A DNA stretch of 56,978 nucleotides from CAZUTO01 sp964623085 (GTDB taxonomy: Bacteria > Pseudomonadota > Gammaproteobacteria > Pseudomonadales > GM7GCV1), in NCBI GenBank assembly GCA_964623085.1, contig CAZUTO010000013.1, forward strand, positions 1 through 56,978. The letters run 5' to 3'. Shown here piece after piece: positions 19,917 to 27,547 of the stretch (its first letter is position 1; every line of letters starts with the position of its first letter). Both the position numbers and the translations under genes were made by a program. The notes below the pieces were generated by a model. That model did not search any database, was not told the DNA's origin, and was given only the letters and a program-made list of their open reading frames with translations.

Positions 19917-20999
19917 TCAGCGGTGTTTTAGTTCTAGGATTTTATAACTCTTAGTGCGGTGTGCCTCAGTGCAAGAAAGGCCGCTTTTTTCTGCGATATC
20001 TCCAATGTTTAGGAATTGATTCACCACATACCAAGCTTTTCCGTCAGACGCTAACAAACGTTTTGTTTCTTTAACGAAGAGTTGATGTAAGTCTGAAGTG
20101 GTCGAGAACCCCTGATGAAAAGGCGGGTTGCAAAGAATGGCGTCAAACGAGCCGTTGATTCCGCATCCTGCGTGACTTTGTATGACTTCAGTTTGAATCT
20201 GTTTATCAGATAGGTTTTTCTTGCAGGCATCGAGTGCGGCAGCGCAGTTATCTGTTGCAACAACTTCAGCCGATCCCAGCGCAGCGGCGCGCAGACATAA
20301 GTAGCCATAGCCGCAGCCGAGATCTAAAACTTTTTTGCTCTTGATTAGCGTAGGCGTGCCCGAGAGCCAATCCATCAGGAGTTTGCTTGCTTGATCTTCC
20401 TTATTCCAGCCGAATAAGCCTGGTTTAGTCCAAATGAGCTGCTGGCCGCATTCTATCTGGCGTAATACTGGATAGTTGTCATCCGGTAGGTCTGATGTCT
20501 GCGAATCTTTTCGAATTATCTTAGCCAGATATAGTTGGTTTTTATGTCGAGTGATATCAGCTTTAGCGTCAAAACGGTCTTGTGCGCGTTGGATGTGGGT
20601 TTTGATGCCTTCATTTTTAAATCCCGAAAGCCAGAGAGCCCCGCCTATGGGTAAGGTGCGAGTCGCTTGGTTAATCAGGTGGTGCACTAGCGCTCGTTCC
20701 TTAGCGACTCGAAAGAAAATGTGCCCGATGCTGTTTGCTGGGAGAGCGTCTAGATTCATATCGGAAAACCAGCTCTGGACTCCGCCGTTGCTAGCATATT
20801 GATACTGATCAAAGCGGTTGCTGATAAATAAGCCATTGTGTTGTGTGAGCCCAGCTATCAAATTGCTCGGTAGCTTTTGTTCGTCCGCGATCCACAGAGG
20901 GCGACTATCAGAAGCACCATCTGTCGTGGATAGTAGCGCTTCAAACAACGCTTCTGCTGCCATATCAGTATAGAGTTGCTTAGACGCTGTCTTAGACAC
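19917..20999 (-). CDS. rsmC: RsmC/RlmG-like 16S/23S rRNA guanine methyltransferase
   Basis: 360 aa with two methyltransferase-like halves: a degenerate N-terminal one, and a C-terminal catalytic one with the SAM motif VLDLGCGYGYLCLRAA and the NPPFHQG motif of N2-guanine methyltransferases. Segment WTKPGLFGWNKEDQASKLL corresponds to the linker of RsmC. RsmC (16S G1207) and RlmG (23S G1835) are hard to separate by eye, so the symbol is tentative. Its start overlaps the end of rsuA by eight bases, which suggests a two-gene rRNA-modification unit. Confidence 0.75.
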   Translation of the reverse strand: MSKTASKQLYTDMAAEALFEALLSTTDGASDSRPLWIADEQKLPSNLIAGLTQHNGLFISNRFDQYQYASNGGVQSWFSDMNLDALPANSIGHIFFRVAKERALVHHLINQATRTLPIGGALWLSGFKNEGIKTHIQRAQDRFDAKADITRHKNQLYLAKIIRKDSQTSDLPDDNYPVLRQIECGQQLIWTKPGLFGWNKEDQASKLLMDWLSGTPTLIKSKKVLDLGCGYGYLCLRAAALGSAEVVATDNCAAALDACKKNLSDKQIQTEVIQSHAGCGINGSFDAILCNPPFHQGFSTTSDLHQLFVKETKRLLASDGKAWYVVNQFLNIGDIAEKSGLSCTEAHRTKSYKILELKHR

Positions 21000-21678
21000 T
21001 ACGAATCTCGGCTTCGGTGAGTGGACGGTAGTCTCCGGGGTGTAAATTCTCGTCTAGCTTAATGGCACCAATACGCTCGCGATGTAAGGATTCAACCGCA
21101 TTGCCAACCGCAGCGAGCATTTGTTTGACTTGGTGATAGCGGCCCTCGGTGATACTTAAAAGAATCTCATCTTCGGTGATCTGCTCGACCTGGGCGGGTG
21201 CGGTGCGTTTTTTCTCTTGGCCAATGTAGACACCGGTTTCGAGCTTTTGAATCATTTTTTCCGTTACCAGCTCGGCAGTGGAGACGCGATAGATTTTTAC
21301 ACACTGGTACTTTGGTGAGGTAATCCGATGAGACCAATTTCCATCACCTGTTATTAGCACCAGTCCAGTCGTATCAATATCGAGTCGTCCAGCAACATGA
21401 AGTCCTGGGTGTTCTTCGTCAATAAGATCAAACACGGTGTCAAAGTTTTTATCGCGGTTGGCGCAGACGACACCATCTGGTTTAAACAACATAAAATAGC
21501 CGGGCCCCCGCTCAGTGAGAGGCTGACCAAAAAATTCAATATGGTTAGAGGTCGATATATGCCGAGATGGATCTGTTGCTACCTCGCCATCAACCAGAAC
21601 GTTGCCATTTTTGAGCGCAGCTTTGACCTTCTTTCGCGAAAACGACGAGTTGTTAGCTAGGTAGCGATCTAGGCGCAT
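20992..21678 (-). CDS. rsuA: RsuA-family rRNA pseudouridine synthase
   Basis: 228 aa. N-terminal S4 RNA-binding domain (MRLDRYLANNSSFSRKKVK) and RluB/RsuA catalytic domain with the nucleophilic Asp in AGRLDIDTTGLVL. Length and the closing LHPGDYRPLTEAE fit RsuA (16S U516). It overlaps the downstream RsmC-like gene and starts six bases after the LysR gene stop, so all three are probably co-transcribed. Confidence 0.92.
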   Translation of the reverse strand: MRLDRYLANNSSFSRKKVKAALKNGNVLVDGEVATDPSRHISTSNHIEFFGQPLTERGPGYFMLFKPDGVVCANRDKNFDTVFDLIDEEHPGLHVAGRLDIDTTGLVLITGDGNWSHRITSPKYQCVKIYRVSTAELVTEKMIQKLETGVYIGQEKKRTAPAQVEQITEDEILLSITEGRYHQVKQMLAAVGNAVESLHRERIGAIKLDENLHPGDYRPLTEAEIRSV

Positions 21679-21684
21679 AGTTGA

Positions 21685-22653
21685 TTAGTCGGGCTTGTCT
21701 TTGTTTCGTCGGTCGAATTTTTCCTGTAGGTCGGCATAAAGATCGCTGATCTGTTCTCTGACCCATCTATGCATAGGCGAGTTTGCTGTTCGCTTGTGGT
21801 AAGTCATCATAATTTCGATTTCGACTTGACCATCTTTCCCAGGCAGCGGCATGGAGGTCAGTGCACCCGTAGCTTTAACAAAATCAAGGCTCAGTCTCGG
21901 TGCGAAAAACAGGGCGTCAGTGTGCGCAACAGTTTGCAGGGCAAGGAGATAGTCTGGTGTTTCCATGATGACGGTCATGAGGTCGAGATAGCGTGCAAAA
22001 TTCTGCTGAATCCAGCTCGCACGTCGATACTCAGCGCTAGGCACAATAATCTTCACTTCTGGATATTGCATAAAATCGCGCCAAGAAGGATCGTCTAACT
22101 GTTTGAGCGGATGGTCTGCGCGCATCAAAAGAACTGGTGAGGTCTTGCCAACAACCTCGGCAATGAAATCATCATCTAGATTGAGCATTCGACCACCAAT
22201 GGATAAGTCGATGCGTCCCTCTGCCATGCCTTTGAACTGTGTTTCAATGTTTTGAGAGATCTTCAGGCTTAGTTCTGGCGCCTCGTACAAGAGCCCTTCA
22301 ACGAGCTTTGGGATTACAGGGAGAATATAGTGATCGAGTGCTGATAGATTAAACTGACCACGAAAATGCGAAGGGCTCATTTCGCCGTAGCCAATCAATC
22401 CATCCAAATTGATCAATAGCTCTTCAAGATTTGCGTGAATTTCAATCGCTGCAGGCGTTGGCACCATGCCATGTGAAGAACGAGTGAATAGCTGGTCGTC
22501 GAATAGTTCTCTCAATCGGGCCAGCGTTTTACTCATGGCCGACTGTGTAATGTATAACCTTTCGGCAGCTTTGCTCACATTCTGCTCTTCAAGAAGCACT
22601 TGGAGGGCAACAAGTAAGTTGAGATCAATTCTGGAAAGTCGTCGTGTGTCCAA
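21685..22653 (-). CDS. LysR-family transcriptional regulator
   Basis: 322 aa. N-terminal winged helix-turn-helix (residues 8-66, KAAERLYITQSAMSKTLARL) and a type 2 periplasmic-binding-like effector domain. The start is TTG 22653, supported by AGGA about six bases upstream; no ATG fits. It heads an apparent unit with rsuA and the RsmC-like gene. Effector unknown; the LeuO/NodD-like HTH register gives no clear target. Confidence 0.9.
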   Translation of the reverse strand: MDTRRLSRIDLNLLVALQVLLEEQNVSKAAERLYITQSAMSKTLARLRELFDDQLFTRSSHGMVPTPAAIEIHANLEELLINLDGLIGYGEMSPSHFRGQFNLSALDHYILPVIPKLVEGLLYEAPELSLKISQNIETQFKGMAEGRIDLSIGGRMLNLDDDFIAEVVGKTSPVLLMRADHPLKQLDDPSWRDFMQYPEVKIIVPSAEYRRASWIQQNFARYLDLMTVIMETPDYLLALQTVAHTDALFFAPRLSLDFVKATGALTSMPLPGKDGQVEIEIMMTYHKRTANSPMHRWVREQISDLYADLQEKFDRRNKDKPD

Positions 22654-22896
22654 TGATATTCCTGAAAAGAAGATTAATATGGTGTTCTAGGGCTTAGATT
22701 GTCCTGCCTTTGTATTCTACCGGTAAACGCCCTAAGCGTCGGAGGAAATATATCTTGCAAAGTGCTAAGAATTCTTTCTATTGATGATCATGCTTCATCC
22801 CAGTCTCAACTAGAACTATGTGCCGCTTCCTTTGGTGCCGACAATCTGAGCGCCAATGATTTGTTGCGGGTACTGTCTTTTTGGAGGTAAAAAAAA

Positions 22897-22915
22897 GCCC
22901 GCACAAGGTGCGGGC
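22897..22915 (-). terminator. Rho-independent terminator (minus strand)
   Basis: Perfect 8-bp GC-rich stem (gcccgcac / gtgcgggc, loop aag) followed on the minus strand by seven T. It reads as a terminator only on the minus strand and lies 38 bases beyond the stop of the 28-codon ORF. No longer gene precedes it, so it argues for a short transcript starting near 23.1-23.2 kb. Confidence 0.9.
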
Positions 22916-22952
22916 AAAGGATATTCTAGGGGGGGTAGAATAGGGTAATAAC

Positions 22953-23039
22953 TTAGCGGTGGCTTGCGTAATCTGCTTCTGATTTAGCGATAGCTGCAAG
23001 TAACCCAAAAACGGTGATTATTAAGATGTTTACGATCAT
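22953..23039 (-). CDS. Small single-span membrane peptide (28 aa)
   Basis: ATG 23039 to TAA 22953. A hydrophobic N-terminal helix (MIVNILIITVFGLLAAIA) is followed by a short polar tail ending in His-Arg. A GAGGA ribosome-binding site sits eight bases upstream, and a strong terminator follows the stop. It matches no family I recognise. Its ribosome-binding site lies inside another small ORF in a different frame (22984-23097), so its translation may depend on ribosomes reading that ORF. Size and layout recall type I toxins or small stress-induced membrane proteins, but no function is claimed. Confidence 0.6.
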   Translation of the reverse strand: MIVNILIITVFGLLAAIAKSEADYASHR

Positions 23040-23097
23040 TTTCTTTTTCCTCATGTGCTCTTATGTCTCTATGGTCAAGTATATTAACGGCAAGCAT
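22984..23097 (-). CDS. Small overlapping ORF / possible leader peptide (37 aa)
   Basis: ATG 23097 with a near-ideal AGGAG six bases upstream; stop TAA at 22984. The peptide is hydrophilic and His/Arg/Asp/Glu-rich (begins MLAVNILDHRDIRAHEEK). It covers the ribosome-binding site and most of the 28-aa membrane ORF in another frame. It may be a leader that couples translation of the inner ORF, or the real product with the inner ORF spurious. No family recognised. Confidence 0.45.
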   Translation of the reverse strand: MLAVNILDHRDIRAHEEKENDRKHLNNHRFWVTCSYR

Positions 23098-23118
23098 GAT
23101 AGTCTCCTAATGTTATAA

Positions 23119-23146
23119 GTTCATTATGAACATTCCTTTCAGGAAT
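23119..23146. promoter_or_regulatory. Two adjacent palindromes upstream of the small-ORF unit
   Basis: gttcattatgaac (23119-23131, perfect 6+1+6 palindrome) is immediately followed by attcctttcaggaat (23132-23146, 6-bp arms, 3-base centre). They lie just upstream of the AGGAG of the minus-strand small ORF, where a promoter or 5' end would be expected. They could be operators or mRNA hairpins. Confidence 0.45.
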
Positions 23147-23318
23147 ATCGTGCGCACATCACATTTTTATTTGATGTAGAGTTGAACGCTTACTTTCCGT
23201 ATTGACGCATATATGCACTTGAAACTTAGGTTTTCATACCAATCTTGTTAAATAGACTCGCCCCCCAACTGGGTATCCACCGCGCTCACGAGAGCAATAG
23301 AAGAAGTGAAGACTCGTT

Positions 23319-23672
23319 ATGAATAACACTGCTATTCCAACCATGAACATCGCGTCCCTATATAGGGAAGAAACCTACACTGATCGTGAGGTAGGAACGA
23401 TTACTAGATTGCTTCCCGTTGATGCGACAGGAGCGCTGGATGAGACACGTGCCGACATCTATATGGGTGCGACTCAAATCATGACACCCGCTGGTGCTTT
23501 GCCGATTAACTTTGAAATTGAAGCCGAATCGCTTGCAGAGGCCGCGGAAAAGTTCGGCGAGTTGGCCAAAAATCAGATGGATGAGACAATTAAGGAGTTA
23601 CAAGAGTTGCAGCGCCAGCAGGCATCCTCGATTGTTGTTCCCGGTGAGGGTTCTGGTATTCAGCTGCCTTAA
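23319..23672 (+). CDS. Conserved hypothetical cytosolic protein
   Basis: 117 aa, no signal peptide or transmembrane segment. It looks like a real, well-composed protein: a beta-rich first half (TDREVGTITRLLPVDATG, QIMTPAGALPINFEI), then a long helix (residues 65-100), and a Gly/Ser tail. I recall similar small proteins in pseudomonads but no function. It sits 91 bases upstream of rpoH, where many gammaproteobacteria have ftsX. Confidence 0.75.
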   Translation: MNNTAIPTMNIASLYREETYTDREVGTITRLLPVDATGALDETRADIYMGATQIMTPAGALPINFEIEAESLAEAAEKFGELAKNQMDETIKELQELQRQQASSIVVPGEGSGIQLP

Positions 23673-23763
23673 AGCGAGTTGTTTTTCCCTTCGCAGTGAA
23701 GTGCTAAAATCCGCGCTCTCTTAGTCTCCGTTCATAAATTAAAAGGCACTACAGGTAGGTCCA

Positions 23764-24624
23764 ATGGGGAAGTCTCTCCAACCCGTCGACATGTTGACAC
23801 CTGGAGGCAATATCAATGCCTACATTCAGGGTGTCTACAGTATTCCGGTGCTAACGCGTGAGGAAGAAGAAGAGCTATCTCATGCTTATTGCTATGAGGA
23901 AGATGTGAATGCCGCGCGGCAAATGGTGTTGGCACATCTTCGATTCGTTGTACATATCGCACGCAGCTATTCGGGGTATGGATTACCTTTGGGTGACCTT
24001 ATCCAAGAAGGAAACGTTGGCTTGATGAAAGCGGTAAAACGCTTTGATCCGGAACGTGGTGTGCGGCTAGTGTCATTTGCGGTGCATTGGATTAAGGCGG
24101 AAATCCACGAGTTTATACTGCGCAATTGGCGTATTGTTAAAGTCGCGACCACCAAAGCCCAGCGAAAACTATTCTTTAATCTGAGAAGCTCAAAGAAGAG
24201 TCTTTCTTGGTTGACCAATGAAGAGGCAGCTGTCATTGCAGAAGACTTGGGAGTAGATGTGGCACATGTGCACGAAATGGAAGGAAGGTTGTCCGCCCAT
24301 GATGCAGCTTTTGATGCGCCAGCGGGTGCAGATGATGAAGAGTCATATCAGGTTCCGGCTTACTATCTTGAAGATAAAAGTCAGGATCCATCTCGCTTAT
24401 TAGAGCAGAGCGATAGTTCGCAAAAAAGCTCGGCGATTTTAGAAAAAGGTATAGAGTTACTCGATGAGCGTAGCAGAGATATTTTGCAGCGACGATGGCT
24501 GGCGGAGGATAAGGCCACACTTCATGAGCTGGCCGATGAATATGACGTGTCCGCAGAGCGTATTCGCCAGATTGAAGCGGCGGCGATGAAGAAGATTAAA
24601 AAACTAATGGAATCTGAGGCTTAA
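23764..24624 (+). CDS. rpoH: Heat-shock sigma factor RpoH
   Basis: 286 aa, sigma-32. Region 2 contains HLRFVVHIARSYSGYGLP and the core-binding GDLIQEGNVGLMKAVKRFDP; the RpoH box QRKLFFNLR is present; the region 4 helix-turn-helix closes the protein (LADEYDVSAERIRQIE). An extended -10-like tgctaaaat occurs at 23702-23710, upstream. The next gene begins three bases after the stop. Confidence 0.96.
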   Translation: MGKSLQPVDMLTPGGNINAYIQGVYSIPVLTREEEEELSHAYCYEEDVNAARQMVLAHLRFVVHIARSYSGYGLPLGDLIQEGNVGLMKAVKRFDPERGVRLVSFAVHWIKAEIHEFILRNWRIVKVATTKAQRKLFFNLRSSKKSLSWLTNEEAAVIAEDLGVDVAHVHEMEGRLSAHDAAFDAPAGADDEESYQVPAYYLEDKSQDPSRLLEQSDSSQKSSAILEKGIELLDERSRDILQRRWLAEDKATLHELADEYDVSAERIRQIEAAAMKKIKKLMESEA

Positions 24625-24627
24625 ACC

Positions 24628-25014
24628 CTGAAACGTTTTTTCCTTTTTTTTGCCGGCATCAATGGATTTTTATCGGTTGCTTTAGGCGCTTTTGCGGCCC
24701 ATGGGCTAAAGGAGGTCGTTACGCCGAGTCGGTTGGATACATTTCAAGTGGCTGTGGAGTACCAGATGTCTCATAGCCTGGCACTTATAGCTGTTGCACT
24801 GATGGCGAATTGGCTCGAAAGAAGTCGTGTATTAACGGCTGCTGGTATTGCCTTTGTGATGGGGATACTGCTTTTCAGTGGTAGCCTTTATCTGCTGGTG
24901 CTATTGGACAAAAGCGCGCTCGGTATCATCACGCCTTTTGGCGGTCTTTTCTTTCTGTTGGGTTGGCTATGCTTTGTGATTGCAGTAGGCCGAGGGACGT
25001 TTTCTGAACGTTAA
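24628..25014 (+). CDS. DUF423 (YgdD-like) membrane protein, apparent CTG start
   Basis: 128 aa if translation begins at CTG 24628. The stretch from there (KRFFLFFAGINGFLSVALGA, then FAAHGLK) is the conserved first transmembrane helix of the DUF423 family, so the in-frame TTG at 24733 would delete a helix. No ATG, GTG or TTG is available between the upstream rpoH stop and 24733. GAGG (24616-24619) lies eight bases before the CTG. Four transmembrane segments in total. Function of the family unknown. It is probably co-transcribed with rpoH and trmB. Confidence 0.8.
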   Translation: MKRFFLFFAGINGFLSVALGAFAAHGLKEVVTPSRLDTFQVAVEYQMSHSLALIAVALMANWLERSRVLTAAGIAFVMGILLFSGSLYLLVLLDKSALGIITPFGGLFFLLGWLCFVIAVGRGTFSER

Positions 25015-25019
25015 TCGGT

Positions 25020-25715
25020 GTGGATATTAGGCCTCAGATACGCCCTAAACCCATTCGCTCGTTTGTGATTCGGTCTGGTCGAATGACGCCGAGCCAGCGA
25101 GCTGCCTATGAAAAGCATTGGGAAACCTATGGACTTGATATAGCCGATGGAATGCTCGATTTAGATGATCTATTTGGTCGTCAGTCTGCGCGGATATTAG
25201 AAATCGGGTTTGGCATGGGCGATTCCCTAGTAGCCATGTGTGCAGCCGATGCCGAAACTGACTTTATTGGTGTTGAAGTCCATCCGCCAGGAGTGGGTAG
25301 AGCCATGAATATGGTTGCTAATCAGAGTTTGGGTAACTTTAGAGTTTTTCTTGCGGACGCCAAAGATGTGTTGTTGGAATGTTTACCCGACGAGAGCCTT
25401 GAACGCGTGCAAGTCTACTTCCCTGATCCTTGGCATAAGAAAAAGCACCAAAAACGACGCTTGTTACAGCCAAGCTTTGTCCGGCTTATTTCGACTAAAT
25501 TGAAACCAGAGGGAGTGTTGCATCTGGCCACAGATTGGGAAGAATATGCACTACAAATGTTGGAGACAGTGGGTGCGGAAGGTGCGTTTGTGAATCAATC
25601 GTTGAGCGGGGATTATGTCGAACGTCCGTCTTGGCGCCCAGAGACTAAATTTGAGCAGCGCGGAACCCGATTGGGTCATTCTGTTTGGGATCTTTTGTAT
25701 AAAAAGCGCAGTTGA
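25020..25715 (+). CDS. trmB: tRNA (guanine-N7-)-methyltransferase
   Basis: 231 aa from GTG 25020. It makes m7G46 in tRNA. Conserved opening RSFVIRSGRMTPSQ, SAM motif EIGFGMGDSL, and the family motif YFPDPWHKKKHQKRR. Starts five bases after the DUF423 stop. Confidence 0.95.
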   Translation: MDIRPQIRPKPIRSFVIRSGRMTPSQRAAYEKHWETYGLDIADGMLDLDDLFGRQSARILEIGFGMGDSLVAMCAADAETDFIGVEVHPPGVGRAMNMVANQSLGNFRVFLADAKDVLLECLPDESLERVQVYFPDPWHKKKHQKRRLLQPSFVRLISTKLKPEGVLHLATDWEEYALQMLETVGAEGAFVNQSLSGDYVERPSWRPETKFEQRGTRLGHSVWDLLYKKRS

Positions 25716-25739
25716 TCGACGCGTTAGCGGGAGGTAGAT

Positions 25740-26396
25740 ATGACAACAAAAGTAGCACTAGTTTTATCCGGATGCGGTGTTTTTGATGGCGCTGAGATTT
25801 ATGAATCTGTTCTGACCTTGTTGCGGTTACATCAACGAGGGGCTAATGTGCAGGCCTTCGCACCCGATGAAGTCCAAATGCATGTGGTTAATCATCTAAC
25901 CGGTGATGTTGCGCAGGGGGAGTCGAGGAATGTATTGGTTGAGTCTGCACGGATTGTGCGTGGGGATGTTAAGCCTTTGACAGAGGCTAGTGCAGATGAT
26001 TTTGATGCATTGATCGTCCCAGGTGGTTTTGGTGCGGCGAAAAATTTGTGCAGCTTTGCAACAGATGGAGCTAGCATGAAAATCCAACAAGATTTTCTAG
26101 TGCTAGCACAGAGCTTTGCCAAAGCATCTAAGCCTATCGGTTTGATATGCATTGCACCGGTGATGTCTGCTGCAATATTTGGTGAAGGGGTCGAGTGCAC
26201 AATAGGTCAGGATCAAGAAACGGCAAATGCCATTTCAGAGATGGACGCGACGCATTGTCCTTGTGCGGTTGATGAGATCCATATCGACAAAGCAAAAAAA
26301 TTAGTAACAACGCCTGCATTTATGTTGGCAGAAGATATCGGTCAAGCCGCGAAAGGTATTAATCGGTTGGTCGACGCAGTATTGGATTTTGAATGA
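25740..26396 (+). CDS. elbB: ElbB-type DJ-1/PfpI family protein (glyoxalase III-like)
   Basis: 218 aa. The opening VALVLSGCGVFDGAEIYESV is diagnostic for ElbB. The nucleophile-elbow cysteine is C137 (GLICIAPVM). E. coli ElbB has been linked to isoprenoid synthesis and to weak glyoxalase activity; the true role is unsettled. AGGAG-like GGGAGGT sits seven bases upstream of ATG 25740. The stop overlaps an in-frame ATG of the following lipoprotein gene. Confidence 0.9.
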   Translation: MTTKVALVLSGCGVFDGAEIYESVLTLLRLHQRGANVQAFAPDEVQMHVVNHLTGDVAQGESRNVLVESARIVRGDVKPLTEASADDFDALIVPGGFGAAKNLCSFATDGASMKIQQDFLVLAQSFAKASKPIGLICIAPVMSAAIFGEGVECTIGQDQETANAISEMDATHCPCAVDEIHIDKAKKLVTTPAFMLAEDIGQAAKGINRLVDAVLDFE

Positions 26397-26416
26397 ATTT
26401 AACTTGGAGACTGTTT

Positions 26417-27175
26417 GTGAATATTTTGAAAATTACTACGTTATTCTTATCAGCGTTGCTGATCCTCGGTTGCGGTGCGCAACAAGAAGCAACAACAGAA
26501 GTCGCGCAGCCAGCAGGTTCTGCGCAGGCCGCTGAGCTTAATACATTAGAGCAGAAAATTAGCTATTTGATTGGCTATAACGGTGCTGCTGAACTGTCTT
26601 CACAAGGGCTCGATATTGATGAAGCGGCTTATGTTGAAGGCATAAGAGAGTTTCTCGCCGGAGGTGAGTCTGTATTTTCTGCTGAAGAGACGCAGAGCGT
26701 ATTTACAGAGTTCCAAACTAAGATTCAGAATGAAGCGCAAGCTGAATTTGAGTCGCTGGCCGTTGAGAATGCACAACGTGCCGCAGTATTTTTAGAAGAA
26801 AATGCAGCAAAAGAAGGCGTAGTGACCACTGACTCGGGCTTGCAATACACCGTGCTTGAAGAAGGTGAAGGCGATCTTCCTTCAGTGGATAGCACTGTGC
26901 AAGTTCATTACGAAGGTAGGCTTATCAATGGTGAAGTCTTTGATAGCTCTATTGCGCGTGGCACGCCTGTTGAGTTTGCATTGACGCAGGTGATTCCGGG
27001 TTGGACTGAAGGCCTGCAGCTGATGAAAGAGGGCGCAAAGTGGCAGTTCTATATTCCAAGTGAATTGGCTTACGGCGCATCGGGCAATCGTGGCATTGGC
27101 CCAAACGAAGCACTGATATTCGATGTGGAGCTATTGCAGGCTAACTTTGAACCAGAAGCAGCGGCGGAGGAGTAG
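26417..27175 (+). CDS. FKBP-type peptidyl-prolyl isomerase, lipoprotein
   Basis: 252 aa from GTG 26417, preceded by GGAG at seven bases; this start gives a compact lipoprotein signal (NILKITTLFLSALLILGC). ATG 26393 would add eight residues and overlaps the elbB stop. After the lipid-attachment Cys comes an FKBP_N dimerisation-type region (about residues 35-130), then a C-terminal FKBP domain (GLQYTVLEEGEG, VHYEGRLINGEVFDSS, IPSELAYGA). It resembles FkpA/Mip proteins, acting as periplasmic folding helpers. Followed by a strong terminator. Confidence 0.9.
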   Translation: MNILKITTLFLSALLILGCGAQQEATTEVAQPAGSAQAAELNTLEQKISYLIGYNGAAELSSQGLDIDEAAYVEGIREFLAGGESVFSAEETQSVFTEFQTKIQNEAQAEFESLAVENAQRAAVFLEENAAKEGVVTTDSGLQYTVLEEGEGDLPSVDSTVQVHYEGRLINGEVFDSSIARGTPVEFALTQVIPGWTEGLQLMKEGAKWQFYIPSELAYGASGNRGIGPNEALIFDVELLQANFEPEAAAEE

Positions 27176-27224
27176 TAGGCTCTTCTTTCGATGACGAAGA
27201 TATAAAGAGTATATAAATAAAAAA

Positions 27225-27247
27225 GGGCGCGATTAGCGCCCTTTTTT
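27225..27247. terminator. Rho-independent terminator after the FKBP gene
   Basis: Stem gggcgc / gcgccc with loop gatta, flanked by an A-run on the left and six T on the right, so it can work in both directions. It closes the rpoH-to-FKBP gene run. Confidence 0.92.
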
Positions 27248-27269
27248 ATTACTGATAATTGGCTTGGAT

Positions 27270-27350
27270 ATGGCTGTCTGGGCTATCGTTCTGGTGGCTA
27301 TTAAGTTTTTTGCCTATAAAATGGGATACACCTACTGGAGGGTGACCTGA
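27270..27350 (+). CDS. Micro-ORF related to the next one (26 aa, possibly a truncated duplicate)
   Basis: ATG 27270 to TGA 27350. The hydrophobic segment (VWAIVLVAIKFFAY) closely matches that of the following micro-ORF (FWAFVLLAIKFFAT) at both DNA and protein level, so the two share an origin. The upstream half of the sister ORF is missing here, replaced by the terminator. No clear ribosome-binding site. Its TGA overlaps the next ATG by one base, allowing coupled translation. It could equally be a remnant. Confidence 0.4.
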   Translation: MAVWAIVLVAIKFFAYKMGYTYWRVT

Positions 27351-27493
27351 TGGATACTCAAGAAGATGATACTGTGAAACAGGATACGTTGTTCGATAAA
27401 TTCGTTGGATTGGATCCGTTTTCGAGCCTTGCCCTTGGCTGTGCTTTTTGGGCTTTCGTTCTGCTGGCTATTAAATTTTTCGCCACTCGGTAA
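27350..27493 (+). CDS. Small C-tail-anchored membrane protein (47 aa)
   Basis: ATG 27350 with GGAGG eight bases upstream; stop TAA 27493. The first half is acidic and soluble (MDTQEDDTVKQDTLFDKFVG), the second a single transmembrane helix (LALGCAFWAFVLLAIKFF) ending in a basic residue. A terminator follows 22 bases later. Good translation signals and clean boundaries argue for a real gene. No family recognised. Confidence 0.65.
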   Translation: MDTQEDDTVKQDTLFDKFVGLDPFSSLALGCAFWAFVLLAIKFFATR

Positions 27494-27509
27494 GATACAG
27501 TGAGTAGAT

Positions 27510-27535
27510 AAAAAGGAACCTAAAGGTCCCTTTTT
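27510..27535. terminator. Bidirectional terminator between micro-ORF and dsbB
   Basis: Stem ggaacc / ggtccc (one A-C mismatch, loop taaa) extended by an A-run on the left and a T-run on the right. It can end both the plus-strand micro-ORF transcript and the minus-strand gshA-acpH-dsbB transcript. Confidence 0.8.
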
Positions 27536-27547
27536 ACGCGTTTTTTA

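Noticed and set aside
22762..22890. Plus-strand frame beginning MLRILSIDDHA, like the start of a response regulator receiver domain.
   Set aside because: Only 42 codons, no ribosome-binding site at a proper distance from GTG 22762, and the similarity stops after about ten residues. It could be a remnant but the evidence is too thin.
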